From Planctomycetota bacterium (GTDB taxonomy: Bacteria > Planctomycetota > B15-G4): DNA of 52,136 nucleotides. Numbering within the stretch: position 1 is the first letter of the stretch; every line of letters starts with the position of its first letter. Positions 33,025-40,305 of this stretch are shown piece after piece. The notes under the pieces are model-generated. The model saw only the letters and a program-made list of their open reading frames with translations, ran no database searches and was not told the origin of the DNA. The position numbers and the translations under genes are program-made. The stretch is taken from positions 1-52,136 of the forward strand of contig JAJDER010000010.1 in NCBI GenBank assembly GCA_029259725.1. The letters are read 5' to 3'.

Positions 33025-33912
33025 ATGCCTTCCGCGTCGCCCTCCTCCTCGTCGACGAACCTGTCGACCCCGCCCGCCACGCCCCCGCGCGGCGTGGACC
33101 GACGCGTCACGCCGCCGCCGGCCGAGCAGCTCTCCTTCAAGCAGAGGCTGAAGGCGAGGCTCAACCACCTGCACCGGCACACGGCGCTCAACCCCTACTG
33201 GCTCGACATGAAGTACCTGCACGAGGCCGTGCGGGATGTCGCCCAGGACGCGCGCGGTTGGATGCTGGACGTGGGCGTGGGCGAGCGGCCGTATACCGCG
33301 CTGTTCGGCCACGTGGAGCGCTACATCGGCGTGGAGTACCCGGCGGCGTGCGAGAACCTCGTGGAGGGCATCACGTCGCGCGTGACCGCCGACATGGGCA
33401 TCGTCGACGTGTGGTGCGACGGCCACAAGCTGCCCTTCGAGGACGGCTGCTTCGACACGGTGCTCTCCACCGAGGTGCTCGAACACGTGCCCGACCCGGA
33501 GAAGTTCCTGCGCGAGATGTTCCGCGTGCTGCGCCCCGGCGGGCACCTGCTGATCACCGTGCCCTTCGGCTCGGCCCAGCACGCCATGCCCTACGATTAC
33601 TACCGCTACACCGAGCCCGGCGTGCGCGCCCTGGTCGAGCGGCGCGGCTTCGTCGTCGAGCGCATCGCGGCGCGCGGCAACTTCGCCGCGGTGGTCGGCG
33701 TCATGACCTCGCAGTGGCTGCTGCGGGCCTTCGGCGCGAGACGGCTCAAGCCGGACGGCGCCGTGTCGCTCAGCAAGTGGCGCGCGCCCGTGGTCCTGCC
33801 CCTGGCGGCGCTGACGCAGCTGTTCTTCGCCGCCATGGCCAAGCTGCTGCCCGACGACCAGCTCACCACCATGGGCTGGGGCCTCGTGGCGCGGCGGCCA
33901 GAGGACGGCTGA
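33025..33912 (+). CDS. Class I SAM-dependent methyltransferase
   Basis: 295 residues. A Ser/Pro-rich N-terminal 35 residues precede the domain. Motif I is WMLDVGVGERPY (79-90), then FDTVLSTEVLEHVPDPEKFL and FRVLRPGGHLLITVPFG, as in family 11/25 methyltransferases. C-terminally there is a hydrophobic helix (VVLPLAALTQLFFAAMAKLL) that may touch the membrane. Such enzymes often occur in polysaccharide or quinone clusters; the substrate is not evident. The 241-nt region before it, shared with the divergent nnrE, contains CATAAT at 32887. Confidence 0.85.
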   Translation: MPSASPSSSSTNLSTPPATPPRGVDRRVTPPPAEQLSFKQRLKARLNHLHRHTALNPYWLDMKYLHEAVRDVAQDARGWMLDVGVGERPYTALFGHVERYIGVEYPAACENLVEGITSRVTADMGIVDVWCDGHKLPFEDGCFDTVLSTEVLEHVPDPEKFLREMFRVLRPGGHLLITVPFGSAQHAMPYDYYRYTEPGVRALVERRGFVVERIAARGNFAAVVGVMTSQWLLRAFGARRLKPDGAVSLSKWRAPVVLPLAALTQLFFAAMAKLLPDDQLTTMGWGLVARRPEDG

Positions 33913-33977
33913 GCTTCGAGCCCGGGCCCTGCAGGCCGATCGCGAATCCTCTGCAAGACGAACGGCCGCCCTCCGAA

Positions 33978-33983
33978 TAAGCT
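33978..33983 (+). promoter_or_regulatory. Candidate -10 box TAAGCT
   Basis: Fits TANNNT, 54 nt before the ATG at 34038. Start of transcription would fall just before the hairpin at 33994. Confidence 0.35.
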
Positions 33984-33993
33984 CCCTCGCAAG

Positions 33994-34016
33994 GGCGCCG
34001 GCGGGCAGCCGGCGCC
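33994..34016 (+). repeat. 5'-UTR hairpin, perfect 9-bp stem
   Basis: GGCGCCGGC (33994-34002) and GCCGGCGCC (34008-34016) with loop GGGCA. It would be the 5' end of the mRNA if the TAAGCT box is used and may stabilise it. The SD AGAGGAG follows it. Confidence 0.65.
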
Positions 34017-34037
34017 ACCAGCCAAGAGGAGCCCGCC

Positions 34038-34571
34038 ATGTCGACACGCAGGGGCTACACCGGATACGACCACACCCAAGGCGGTCGCTTGCAGTACCTG
34101 TTCTGGGGCATCGGCGTGCTCGCCGCCTGCCTCGGGGCCTTCGTCCACGCCGGGGAGCCGCAGGCCGCGCTCGTGCTCTGGATCGTGGCGCCGATCATGC
34201 TGGGCATCCCGGCGCTCTTCTCCTCGCTCCAGGTGAAGGACGAGGACGACCACCTGCTGGTGCGCTTCGGGCCGATCCCGCTGATCAAGCGGCGGATTCG
34301 GTACGCCGACATGATCGCCGCCGAGCCCGCCAAGAGCCATTTCCTCGACGGCTGGGGCATCCACTACGGGCCCGGTCGCGGCTGGATCTGGAACCTCTGG
34401 GGCTTCGACTGCGTGAGCGTGCAGTTCGCGAAGAGGGAGTTCCGCATCGGCACCGACGATCCGCAGGGACTGGCGACGTTCCTCACGGCGCGGATCGGCG
34501 CCGAGGCAGGGCACGGCCCGGCAGGTGACCACCGCCCCGACGACGGCATCCCCACCGGCGCCCGGGCCTGA
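34038..34571 (+). CDS. Two-TM membrane protein, first of a tandem paralogous pair
   Basis: 177 residues, no family I can name with confidence. Two N-terminal membrane helices (YLFWGIGVLAACLGAFV and ALVLWIVAPIMLGIPALF) are followed by a cytosolic domain of PH-like appearance with LLVRFGPIPLIKRRIRYADM and HYGPGRGWIWNLWGFDCVSVQ. The same phrases recur in the next gene, so the pair is a tandem duplication. SD AGAGGAG 6 nt before the ATG. The stop codon is inside a 23-bp repeat. Confidence 0.75.
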   Translation: MSTRRGYTGYDHTQGGRLQYLFWGIGVLAACLGAFVHAGEPQAALVLWIVAPIMLGIPALFSSLQVKDEDDHLLVRFGPIPLIKRRIRYADMIAAEPAKSHFLDGWGIHYGPGRGWIWNLWGFDCVSVQFAKREFRIGTDDPQGLATFLTARIGAEAGHGPAGDHRPDDGIPTGARA

Positions 34572-34611
34572 GCGCCGGCCCCACGCGCGGGCCTGAGCGC
34601 CGGCCCCACGC
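34564..34611. repeat. Two 23-bp direct repeats between the paralogous genes
   Basis: The 23-bp unit that begins GGGCCTGAGCGCCGGCCCC occurs at 34564-34586 and 34589-34611, a period of 25 bp. Each unit can itself form a GGGCC/GGCCC stem. The first unit spans the TGA of the upstream gene. Confidence 0.8.
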
Positions 34612-34647
34612 CACGACGACGTCACCGGCCCGTCCGGCCTCGAGCGA

Positions 34648-34653
34648 TAGGAT
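34648..34653 (+). promoter_or_regulatory. Candidate -10 box TAGGAT, leaderless
   Basis: Ends 6 nt before the ATG at 34660, without any SD between. Expected transcription start coincides with the ATG. Confidence 0.5.
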
Positions 34654-34659
34654 GCCCCC

Positions 34660-35178
34660 ATGACCAGGACGGCCGCACCCCGCTACGATCACCGACAACT
34701 CGGCCGCCTGCAGTTCATGCTCTGGTTCACCGGCGTGCTGTTCCTGGTGGGCGCGTTCCTGCTGCGCGCGACCGAGCCCGCCCCCGCCGCGGTGCTGGCC
34801 GTCTCCGGCGCGATCCAGCTCTTGCTGCCGATCGCCTTCTCGACCCTGCGGGTGCGCGACGACGGCGACGCGCTCCTGCTGCGCTACGGCCCGCTGCCGC
34901 TCGTGAGCCGGCGCCTGCCGTACGCCGAGATGGTCGCCGTGAAGCGCGGCCGCAGCAACCTGCTCGACGGTTTCATCCTGGCCTATGGACCGGGCCGGGG
35001 CTGGATCTGGAACCTCTGGGGCTTCGGGTGCGTGCGCGTGCAGACCGTGACCGGCGTGCTGCGCATCGGCACCGATGATCCCGAGGGGCTGGCCGCGTTC
35101 CTGGGGACGCGCATCATCGATGAAGGCGCCCAGCGGCCGTCCGCGAGCACCGGCCTCGTGCCCGGCGCGATCGCCTGA
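34660..35178 (+). CDS. Two-TM membrane protein, second of the tandem pair
   Basis: 172 residues, paralog of the gene before it: YDHRQLGRLQFMLWFTGVLF aligns with YDHTQGGRLQYLFWGIGVLA, and both carry YGPGRGWIWNLWGF and FRIGTDDP/LRIGTDDP. Two membrane helices then a cytosolic PH-like domain (LLLRYGPLPLVSRRLPYAEM). It seems to have its own promoter, a TAGGAT box 6 nt before the ATG. Function unknown; proteins of this shape are often accessory to membrane processes. Confidence 0.75.
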   Translation: MTRTAAPRYDHRQLGRLQFMLWFTGVLFLVGAFLLRATEPAPAAVLAVSGAIQLLLPIAFSTLRVRDDGDALLLRYGPLPLVSRRLPYAEMVAVKRGRSNLLDGFILAYGPGRGWIWNLWGFGCVRVQTVTGVLRIGTDDPEGLAAFLGTRIIDEGAQRPSASTGLVPGAIA

Positions 35179-35185
35179 CGCGGCT

Positions 35186-35509
35186 CTACCCCACCCCGCC
35201 CTCGTGCGGGTGCCGCCCGCGCCAACCCTCGAAGCCCCCGCGCATCGAGGCCACGTTCTCCAGCCCGTGCTCGCGGAAGTACGCCACCGCGCCGAGGCTG
35301 CTGTGGCCGTGGTAGCAGTAGACGATGACGCGCTGATCGGGCTCCGTCTCGTTCACGAACTGCGCCACGTTGTGGTCGCCGATGTGGGTCGCGCCCGGCA
35401 CGTGCGCCTCGCCGTAGGAGCCCGGGTCGCGGATGTCCACGAACAGCGCGTCGCCGGCGTCGAGGTGCGCCTTGGCCGCCTCGATGTCGACCTCGGGGAT
35501 CGCGTCCAT
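35186..35509 (-). CDS. glpE: Rhodanese (thiosulfate sulfurtransferase, GlpE type)
   Basis: Transfers sulfane sulfur from thiosulfate to cyanide or thiol acceptors. 107 residues, single-domain GlpE size. FVDIRDPGSYGEAHVPGATH and the active-site loop around C65 in VIVYCYHGHSS are clear. Residues EHGLENVASMRGGFEGW close the domain. ATG shares a base with the stop of the upstream sigma-factor gene (TGATG), so it is translationally coupled to it, an unexpected pairing. The C-terminal tail RHPHEGGVG is short. Confidence 0.93.
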   Translation of the reverse strand: MDAIPEVDIEAAKAHLDAGDALFVDIRDPGSYGEAHVPGATHIGDHNVAQFVNETEPDQRVIVYCYHGHSSLGAVAYFREHGLENVASMRGGFEGWRGRHPHEGGVG

Positions 35510-36453
35510 CAGTCGTCGTCCTCGTCGGTACGGGGAGCGCGGGGAGTGCGTCCGGGGCCACCGTCGCGGGCGCTTCCGGAAGCGGCCTCGGAAGCGGCCT
35601 CGGAAGCGGGATCGGCCTCGGGATCAGCGCCGGTGCGTTCGGCCAGCTTGGCGCGCATGATGCGGCCCAGCCGGATGCGCGCGCGGCGATGCAGCTGGCG
35701 CGTGGCCTCGGACGTCAGCCGCCCCATCTCCTTGGTCACGAAGTCCCAGCTGCCGCCGTAGTAGGTGCGCAGCATGATCACCTCGCGGTAGTCGTCGGGC
35801 AGTTCGCCCACGGCCTCGTCGACCAGCGCGGCCATGTCGCGGTCGTAGGCATCCTGATCCGGCGTCTTGATCTTCGACGGCACCACCGCGCCGGGCGCCT
35901 CGTCGTCGCCGCGCCGATCGTCGGCCAGGTGCACCTCGCGCGAACGGTCGCGCTTGTTCGCGTAGTAGAAGCGGTGCGTGTCGATCAGCTGGTTCTGCAC
36001 GATCTTCGACAGCCACTGGATGATGCTGGCCGTGCTGCGCAGCTCGAACTCCTGGATGCGCCCCAGGGCCGAGCGCCAGGTCTCCTGCATGATGTCGACC
36101 GACTCGACGCAGCGCCGCAGCTTGGCCGACAGACGGATGCGCACGATGCGGTGGAGCCGGTTGTGGTAGCGCTCCATGAGCAGGGCGACGGCCTCCTCGT
36201 GTCCGGCCTGGATCTCGTGCACCAGTCGGATCGACTCGGTCAGCTCCGGCAGCTGGTCGAACTTGACCGACTGCAGCAGCGGGTCGTCCTCCGGCGCGGG
36301 CGGTTCCCCGGCGTCGTCGTCCTCGAGGGCCGCGGGGTCGAACTCGGCCTCGGACTCGGCCTCGGACTCGGACTCGGCCGGGGCCGGGGCCGGCGATTCG
36401 TCGCGCGCAGGGTCCGCGGGCGGGTCGGACGGGTGGTCGGGGGATGCGGACAC
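35509..36453 (-). CDS. ECF-type RNA polymerase sigma factor with acidic extensions
   Basis: 314 residues. Region 2 is EEAVALLMERYHNRLHRIV to SVDIMQETW. Region 4 is LPDDYREVIMLRTYYGGSWD and a helix-turn-helix (EMGRLTSEATRQLHRRARIR). Both ends are extended by low-complexity acidic sequence: an N-terminal ESESEAESEAEF-rich part and a C-terminal EAASEAASG repeat, the latter from 12-bp tandem DNA repeats at about 35570-35610. The GTG at 36453 has GGAG 8 nt upstream; a GTG at 36474 is possible. Divergent from a kinase-WD40 gene, a pairing typical of planctomycetes, where kinases are proposed to modulate such sigma factors (inference here). Confidence 0.88.
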   Translation of the reverse strand: MSASPDHPSDPPADPARDESPAPAPAESESEAESEAEFDPAALEDDDAGEPPAPEDDPLLQSVKFDQLPELTESIRLVHEIQAGHEEAVALLMERYHNRLHRIVRIRLSAKLRRCVESVDIMQETWRSALGRIQEFELRSTASIIQWLSKIVQNQLIDTHRFYYANKRDRSREVHLADDRRGDDEAPGAVVPSKIKTPDQDAYDRDMAALVDEAVGELPDDYREVIMLRTYYGGSWDFVTKEMGRLTSEATRQLHRRARIRLGRIMRAKLAERTGADPEADPASEAASEAASGSARDGGPGRTPRAPRTDEDDD

Positions 36454-36496
36454 GCAGGCTCTCCAGGGCGTCACGCCCTCGGGTTCTGTGGCTAGC

Positions 36497-36502
36497 AATC
36501 TA
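36497..36502 (-). promoter_or_regulatory. Candidate -10 box TAGATT for the sigma gene
   Basis: Minus-strand TAGATT, 43 nt upstream of the GTG at 36453, and 41 bp from the divergent TATAAT. Confidence 0.3.
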
Positions 36503-36543
36503 CCCGACCAGGCCCTACGGGCGGGATCGCACGGTCCGGCCCC

Positions 36544-36549
36544 TATAAT
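36544..36549 (+). promoter_or_regulatory. -10 box TATAAT for the kinase gene
   Basis: A consensus TATAAT in GC-rich surroundings, 46 nt before the TTG at 36596. No recognisable -35. Confidence 0.55.
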
Positions 36550-36595
36550 CGACGAGGCTCGGCACGTGACACCGCACGCCCCCACGGAGAGTGGC

Positions 36596-39500
36596 TTGGC
36601 CCCCGAGGACACGACCTCGCAGGACCCCGCTCCCGACCCGCCGAGCGCCGGCGCCCGTGCCGCTTCCAGCGCAGGCGCAGGCTCGGACGCCGCATCAGGC
36701 TCTCGCCCGAGCGAGGCGGCCGAGCTGCTCTTCGACGATTGGCTGGCGCGGCTCGAGGAAGGCGCCGACGAGACCTTCGAGCAGCTGGTCGGCAAGCACC
36801 CCGACCACGCCGCCGGACTGCGCGCGCTCAACGACGAGTGGTCGCACCTGGACCTGGCGCTCGACTCGGCCCTGCCCGAGCAGCTCATCGAGGAGTCCTT
36901 CTTCCACGGTGCGCGCGCCGACGGCGAGGAAGCGCCGCACGCCGTCTTCGATCCGCAACCCGGCAGCGTGCTCGGCGACTACCGGCTCGTTCGCCGCCTC
37001 GGCCAGGGCGGCATGGGGCAGGTCTGGGAAGCCGAGCAGCTCTCCTTGCAGCGCAAGGTCGCGCTCAAGCTGATCCGCCCCGACCGGCGCAGCGATCAGG
37101 TCGTGCGCACCCTGGCGAAGGAAGCCCGCGCGGGCGGACGCGCGACCCACCCGGGGTTGGTGGCGGTCTACGCCGCCGGCGAGATCGAGATCCCCGCCTC
37201 CGAACTCGAGGTCCCCGGGGGCGCGGTGGCCCACGACCTGCCGCCGATCTCGGTGCCGTTCATCGCGCAGGAGCTCGTCGACGAGGGCTTCTCGCTGGCC
37301 GACTTCATCGCCCGCATGCGCGACGAACCCGACGCCGGGCCCGTGGACTACCGCAAGATCTCGGCCCTGTTCAGCGAGGTCGCCGACGCCGTCCACGCCG
37401 CGCATCTCGCCGGCATCCTGCACCGCGACCTCAAGCCCCAGAACATCCTGATCGACCGCGAGGACCGCCCCAAGGTCACCGACTTCGGCCTGGCCCACGT
37501 GCGCGGCGACAGCGGCGCGGGCGGCGCGCGCCCCGGGCTGCTCGGCACCTACGCGTACATGAGCCCCGAGCAGGCCGGCTCCGGCGACGTGGAGATCGAC
37601 GGCCGCAGCGACGTCTTCGCCCTGGGCGCCGTGCTCTACGAAGCGCTCACCTTCCGGCGCGCGTTCGAGGGCGACTCGGGCGAGCAGATCCTCGACCGCA
37701 TCCTGCACCACGACCCGCCGGACCCGCGCACGATCCGCTCCAAGGTCCCGCGCGAGCTGGCACTGATCTGCGCCAAGGCCATGCGGCGCCACCGCGCCAC
37801 GCGCTACGCCAGCATGGCCGAGGTGCGCGACGAGCTGCGCCGCTACCTGCGCAACGAGCCGATCACGGCCCAGCCGGCGAGCCCGCTCACGCGCGCGGTC
37901 AAGTGGTCGCTGCGGCACCCGGCCTGGAGCACGGGCCTGTTCCTGGGTACGGTCGCCCTGATCTTCATCTCGGTGCTGCTGTTCCGCGAGTTCGACCTGC
38001 GCACCGACGCCCAGGACTTCGCCAACCTCGCCGACCAGCGCGCCGACGAGGCCGACGCGCGCAGCTACCTGGCCAACGTGCTGGTGGCCCCGGTGCTGCT
38101 GGCCGAGGGCGACCACGCCCGTGCCCGCCGCGCGCTGGCCGACTGCGACCCCGAACGCCGCGGCTGGGAGTGGCACCACTTCAGGCTGCGCGCGGACACG
38201 TCGCTGTTGCGGCTCGGGGGCCACATCGGACCGGTGAACACCGTGGCCGTCACCGCCGACGGCCGGCGCTTCGTGACCGGCGGCGCGGACGGCACGATCC
38301 GCTACTGGGGCGAGCAGGGTGAACTGCTGCACGTGCTCGCCGGCCACGGCGGCCCGGTGCTCTCGGTGGCCGTGTCCGCCGACGGTCGCACGGTGGTCTC
38401 CGGTTCCGCCGACGAGAGCGCGCGCGTCTGGGACGGTCGCACCGGTCGCTCGCTCACCGTGCTCTCCGGCCACGAGAGCGACGTGACCACGGTCGCCATC
38501 TCCGCCGACGGCAACCGCATCGCCACGGGCAGCGACGACGGCACGGCCCGCGTCTGGGACGGCACCGGGCGCATCTTCGCCGTGCTGCCGGGCTTCGACG
38601 TGGGCGCCGCGGACGTGGCGCTCTCCGCGGACGGACGGCGCATGGTGACCTGCTCGCGCTACGGCGTGGTGCGCCTGTGGGACGCCGAGACCGGTGAGGA
38701 GCTCACCGTCGACCCGCTCTCGTCCTACGACCGTCGCGACGTGAAGGTGGCGCTGGGCCCCGACGGCACGCGCATCTACACCGGCGCGGCCGACGGCACC
38801 GTGCGCCTGTACGACGGCACCCCGATCGAAGCGGCGCTGGTCTCCGACGAGGACCCGATCTTCAACGTGCGCGACCTGATCCTCCTGGAGCTGCACGGAC
38901 CGCAGGCCGACGTGAGCGCCGTGGCGGCCACCGCGGACGGCCGGCGCGTGGTCACCGCCAGCGACCAGGGCGACACCGTGCTGGTCTGGGACGGCACGCC
39001 GCCGCCGCGCGAGGAACCGCCTCCGCGCGAGGAACCGCCTCCGCGTGAAGCACCGCCGCCGGGGGAAGCACCGCCGCCGGGGGCAGGGCCCCAGGGACCG
39101 GCGCCCGACGGCGCCGACGACGAGCGCCCGCCCGAACCCGCCCCGATCCCGGAGGGCGCGCTGCTGACCACGCTGGTCGGGCTCGACGGCCGCGTGACCT
39201 CGGTGGCCGTGAGCGCCGACGGCTCGCGCATCCTGGCCGGCTCCACCGAGGGCCTGGTCTGCGTCTGGGACGGACAGACCGGCCCGGCGACGATCACCGT
39301 GGGTCGGCTGAGCCCACCGGCGTCGACCCTGGCCGCCAGCGCCGACGGCGCGGTGATCGCCACCGGCTCGGTGCTCGACGAGGTGATCACCATCTGGGAC
39401 GGACGCGCCGGGGCCCTCGTACGCACGCTGCGCGGACACGACGGCGGCGTGACCGCCCTGGCCCTCGACCACGCCGGCACGCGCCTCGTGTCCGGCAGCT

Positions 39501-40216
39501 ACGACGGCACGGTGCGCATCTGGTCGCCGCAGGGAGGTCGCGCGACGGCCGTGCTGACCGGGCACCAGATCGGTGTGAGTTCGGTGGCCGTCGACGGGCC
39601 CGGCGCGCTGGCGGCGTCGGGCAGCCTCGACGGCACGGTGCGTCTCTGGGACCTGGCCACCTCGACCGAGCGCAACCTGATCGACGTGGGCCGCGGCGGC
39701 GTGATCTCGATCGCCCTCGACCAGGCCGGCACGCGCCTGGCCGCCGCCACCCAGGACGGCTCGGTGCTGCTGATCGACGCGGCCTCGGGCGCGGTGACCG
39801 CGCTCTCGGCGTCGGGCGCCGCGGGCCTCGAGGACGGCGCGGTCACGTTGAGTGCCGACGGTCGCCGCGTCGCCTGGGCCTCGTTGCGCCAGGACACGGT
39901 GCGGCTCTGGGACGCCGACAGCGGCACCGAGCTGGCCGTCTTCAAGGGCTACAAGCCGGGCGTGACCGCCGTGGCGCTCAATGCCGACGGCAGCCGGCTG
40001 GTCTCCGCCGCGACCCTGGACGACGACCTGCGCGTGTTCGACTCCGCGGGCGAGATGCTGGCCCTGCTCACCGGAAACGAGACCTCGATCACGGCCGTGG
40101 TGTTCACGGCCGACGGGCGGCGGCTGATCTCGACTTCCAACGACGGCACGCTGCGCATCTGGGAGAGCGAGTACGACTCGGCCCGGCGCCTCTGGCAGGC
40201 CGAGGAACCCTGGTAG
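36596..40216 (+). CDS. Membrane serine/threonine kinase with two WD40 propellers
   Basis: 1206 residues. Cytosolic kinase domain: LGQGGMGQVWEA glycine loop, K158 in VALKLI, H276-R-D278 in HRDLKPQNIL, D296-F-G, YMSPEQA. A single membrane helix is at about 444-464 (STGLFLGTVALIFISVLLF). Then fourteen WD40-like repeats with VAVSADGRxxVSGSADGTxRVWD, six before and eight after a proline-rich linker. The linker (residues 802-831) consists of five hexads PPPREE to PPPGAG, encoded by 18-bp DNA repeats. The WD40 part probably lies outside the cytoplasm as sensor or scaffold. Start: TTG with GGAG 6 nt upstream, preferred to a GTG at 36566. Confidence 0.93.
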   Translation: MAPEDTTSQDPAPDPPSAGARAASSAGAGSDAASGSRPSEAAELLFDDWLARLEEGADETFEQLVGKHPDHAAGLRALNDEWSHLDLALDSALPEQLIEESFFHGARADGEEAPHAVFDPQPGSVLGDYRLVRRLGQGGMGQVWEAEQLSLQRKVALKLIRPDRRSDQVVRTLAKEARAGGRATHPGLVAVYAAGEIEIPASELEVPGGAVAHDLPPISVPFIAQELVDEGFSLADFIARMRDEPDAGPVDYRKISALFSEVADAVHAAHLAGILHRDLKPQNILIDREDRPKVTDFGLAHVRGDSGAGGARPGLLGTYAYMSPEQAGSGDVEIDGRSDVFALGAVLYEALTFRRAFEGDSGEQILDRILHHDPPDPRTIRSKVPRELALICAKAMRRHRATRYASMAEVRDELRRYLRNEPITAQPASPLTRAVKWSLRHPAWSTGLFLGTVALIFISVLLFREFDLRTDAQDFANLADQRADEADARSYLANVLVAPVLLAEGDHARARRALADCDPERRGWEWHHFRLRADTSLLRLGGHIGPVNTVAVTADGRRFVTGGADGTIRYWGEQGELLHVLAGHGGPVLSVAVSADGRTVVSGSADESARVWDGRTGRSLTVLSGHESDVTTVAISADGNRIATGSDDGTARVWDGTGRIFAVLPGFDVGAADVALSADGRRMVTCSRYGVVRLWDAETGEELTVDPLSSYDRRDVKVALGPDGTRIYTGAADGTVRLYDGTPIEAALVSDEDPIFNVRDLILLELHGPQADVSAVAATADGRRVVTASDQGDTVLVWDGTPPPREEPPPREEPPPREAPPPGEAPPPGAGPQGPAPDGADDERPPEPAPIPEGALLTTLVGLDGRVTSVAVSADGSRILAGSTEGLVCVWDGQTGPATITVGRLSPPASTLAASADGAVIATGSVLDEVITIWDGRAGALVRTLRGHDGGVTALALDHAGTRLVSGSYDGTVRIWSPQGGRATAVLTGHQIGVSSVAVDGPGALAASGSLDGTVRLWDLATSTERNLIDVGRGGVISIALDQAGTRLAAATQDGSVLLIDAASGAVTALSASGAAGLEDGAVTLSADGRRVAWASLRQDTVRLWDADSGTELAVFKGYKPGVTAVALNADGSRLVSAATLDDDLRVFDSAGEMLALLTGNETSITAVVFTADGRRLISTSNDGTLRIWESEYDSARRLWQAEEPW
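38999..39088 (+). repeat. Five 18-bp tandem repeats encoding PPPREE-like hexads
   Basis: Units at 38999, 39017, 39035, 39053 and 39071, each encoding PPPREE, PPPREE, PPPREA, PPPGEA, PPPGAG. In-frame, within the kinase gene; copy number could vary between strains. Confidence 0.9.
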
Positions 40217-40305
40217 ACCGTCCGGCCGGGATGCCTCGCTCACGGAGCGGCGATCACGGCCCACGCCGCCGATGCCGCTTGCACCGGCCACCCGCAGCCG
40301 GTCAG

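Noticed and set aside
33025-33912. Start of the methyltransferase at an ATG near 32891 following CATAAT
   Set aside because: That ATG is in another frame than the methyltransferase; the in-frame ATG at 33025 is used.
38999-39088. Regular 18-bp repeats as a CRISPR-like array
   Set aside because: No spacers; they are in frame and encode PPPREE-like hexads.
36695-40291. 1198-codon minus-strand frame opposite the kinase-WD40 gene
   Set aside because: It only reflects the repeated codon pattern of the WD40 repeats; no domain can be recognised.
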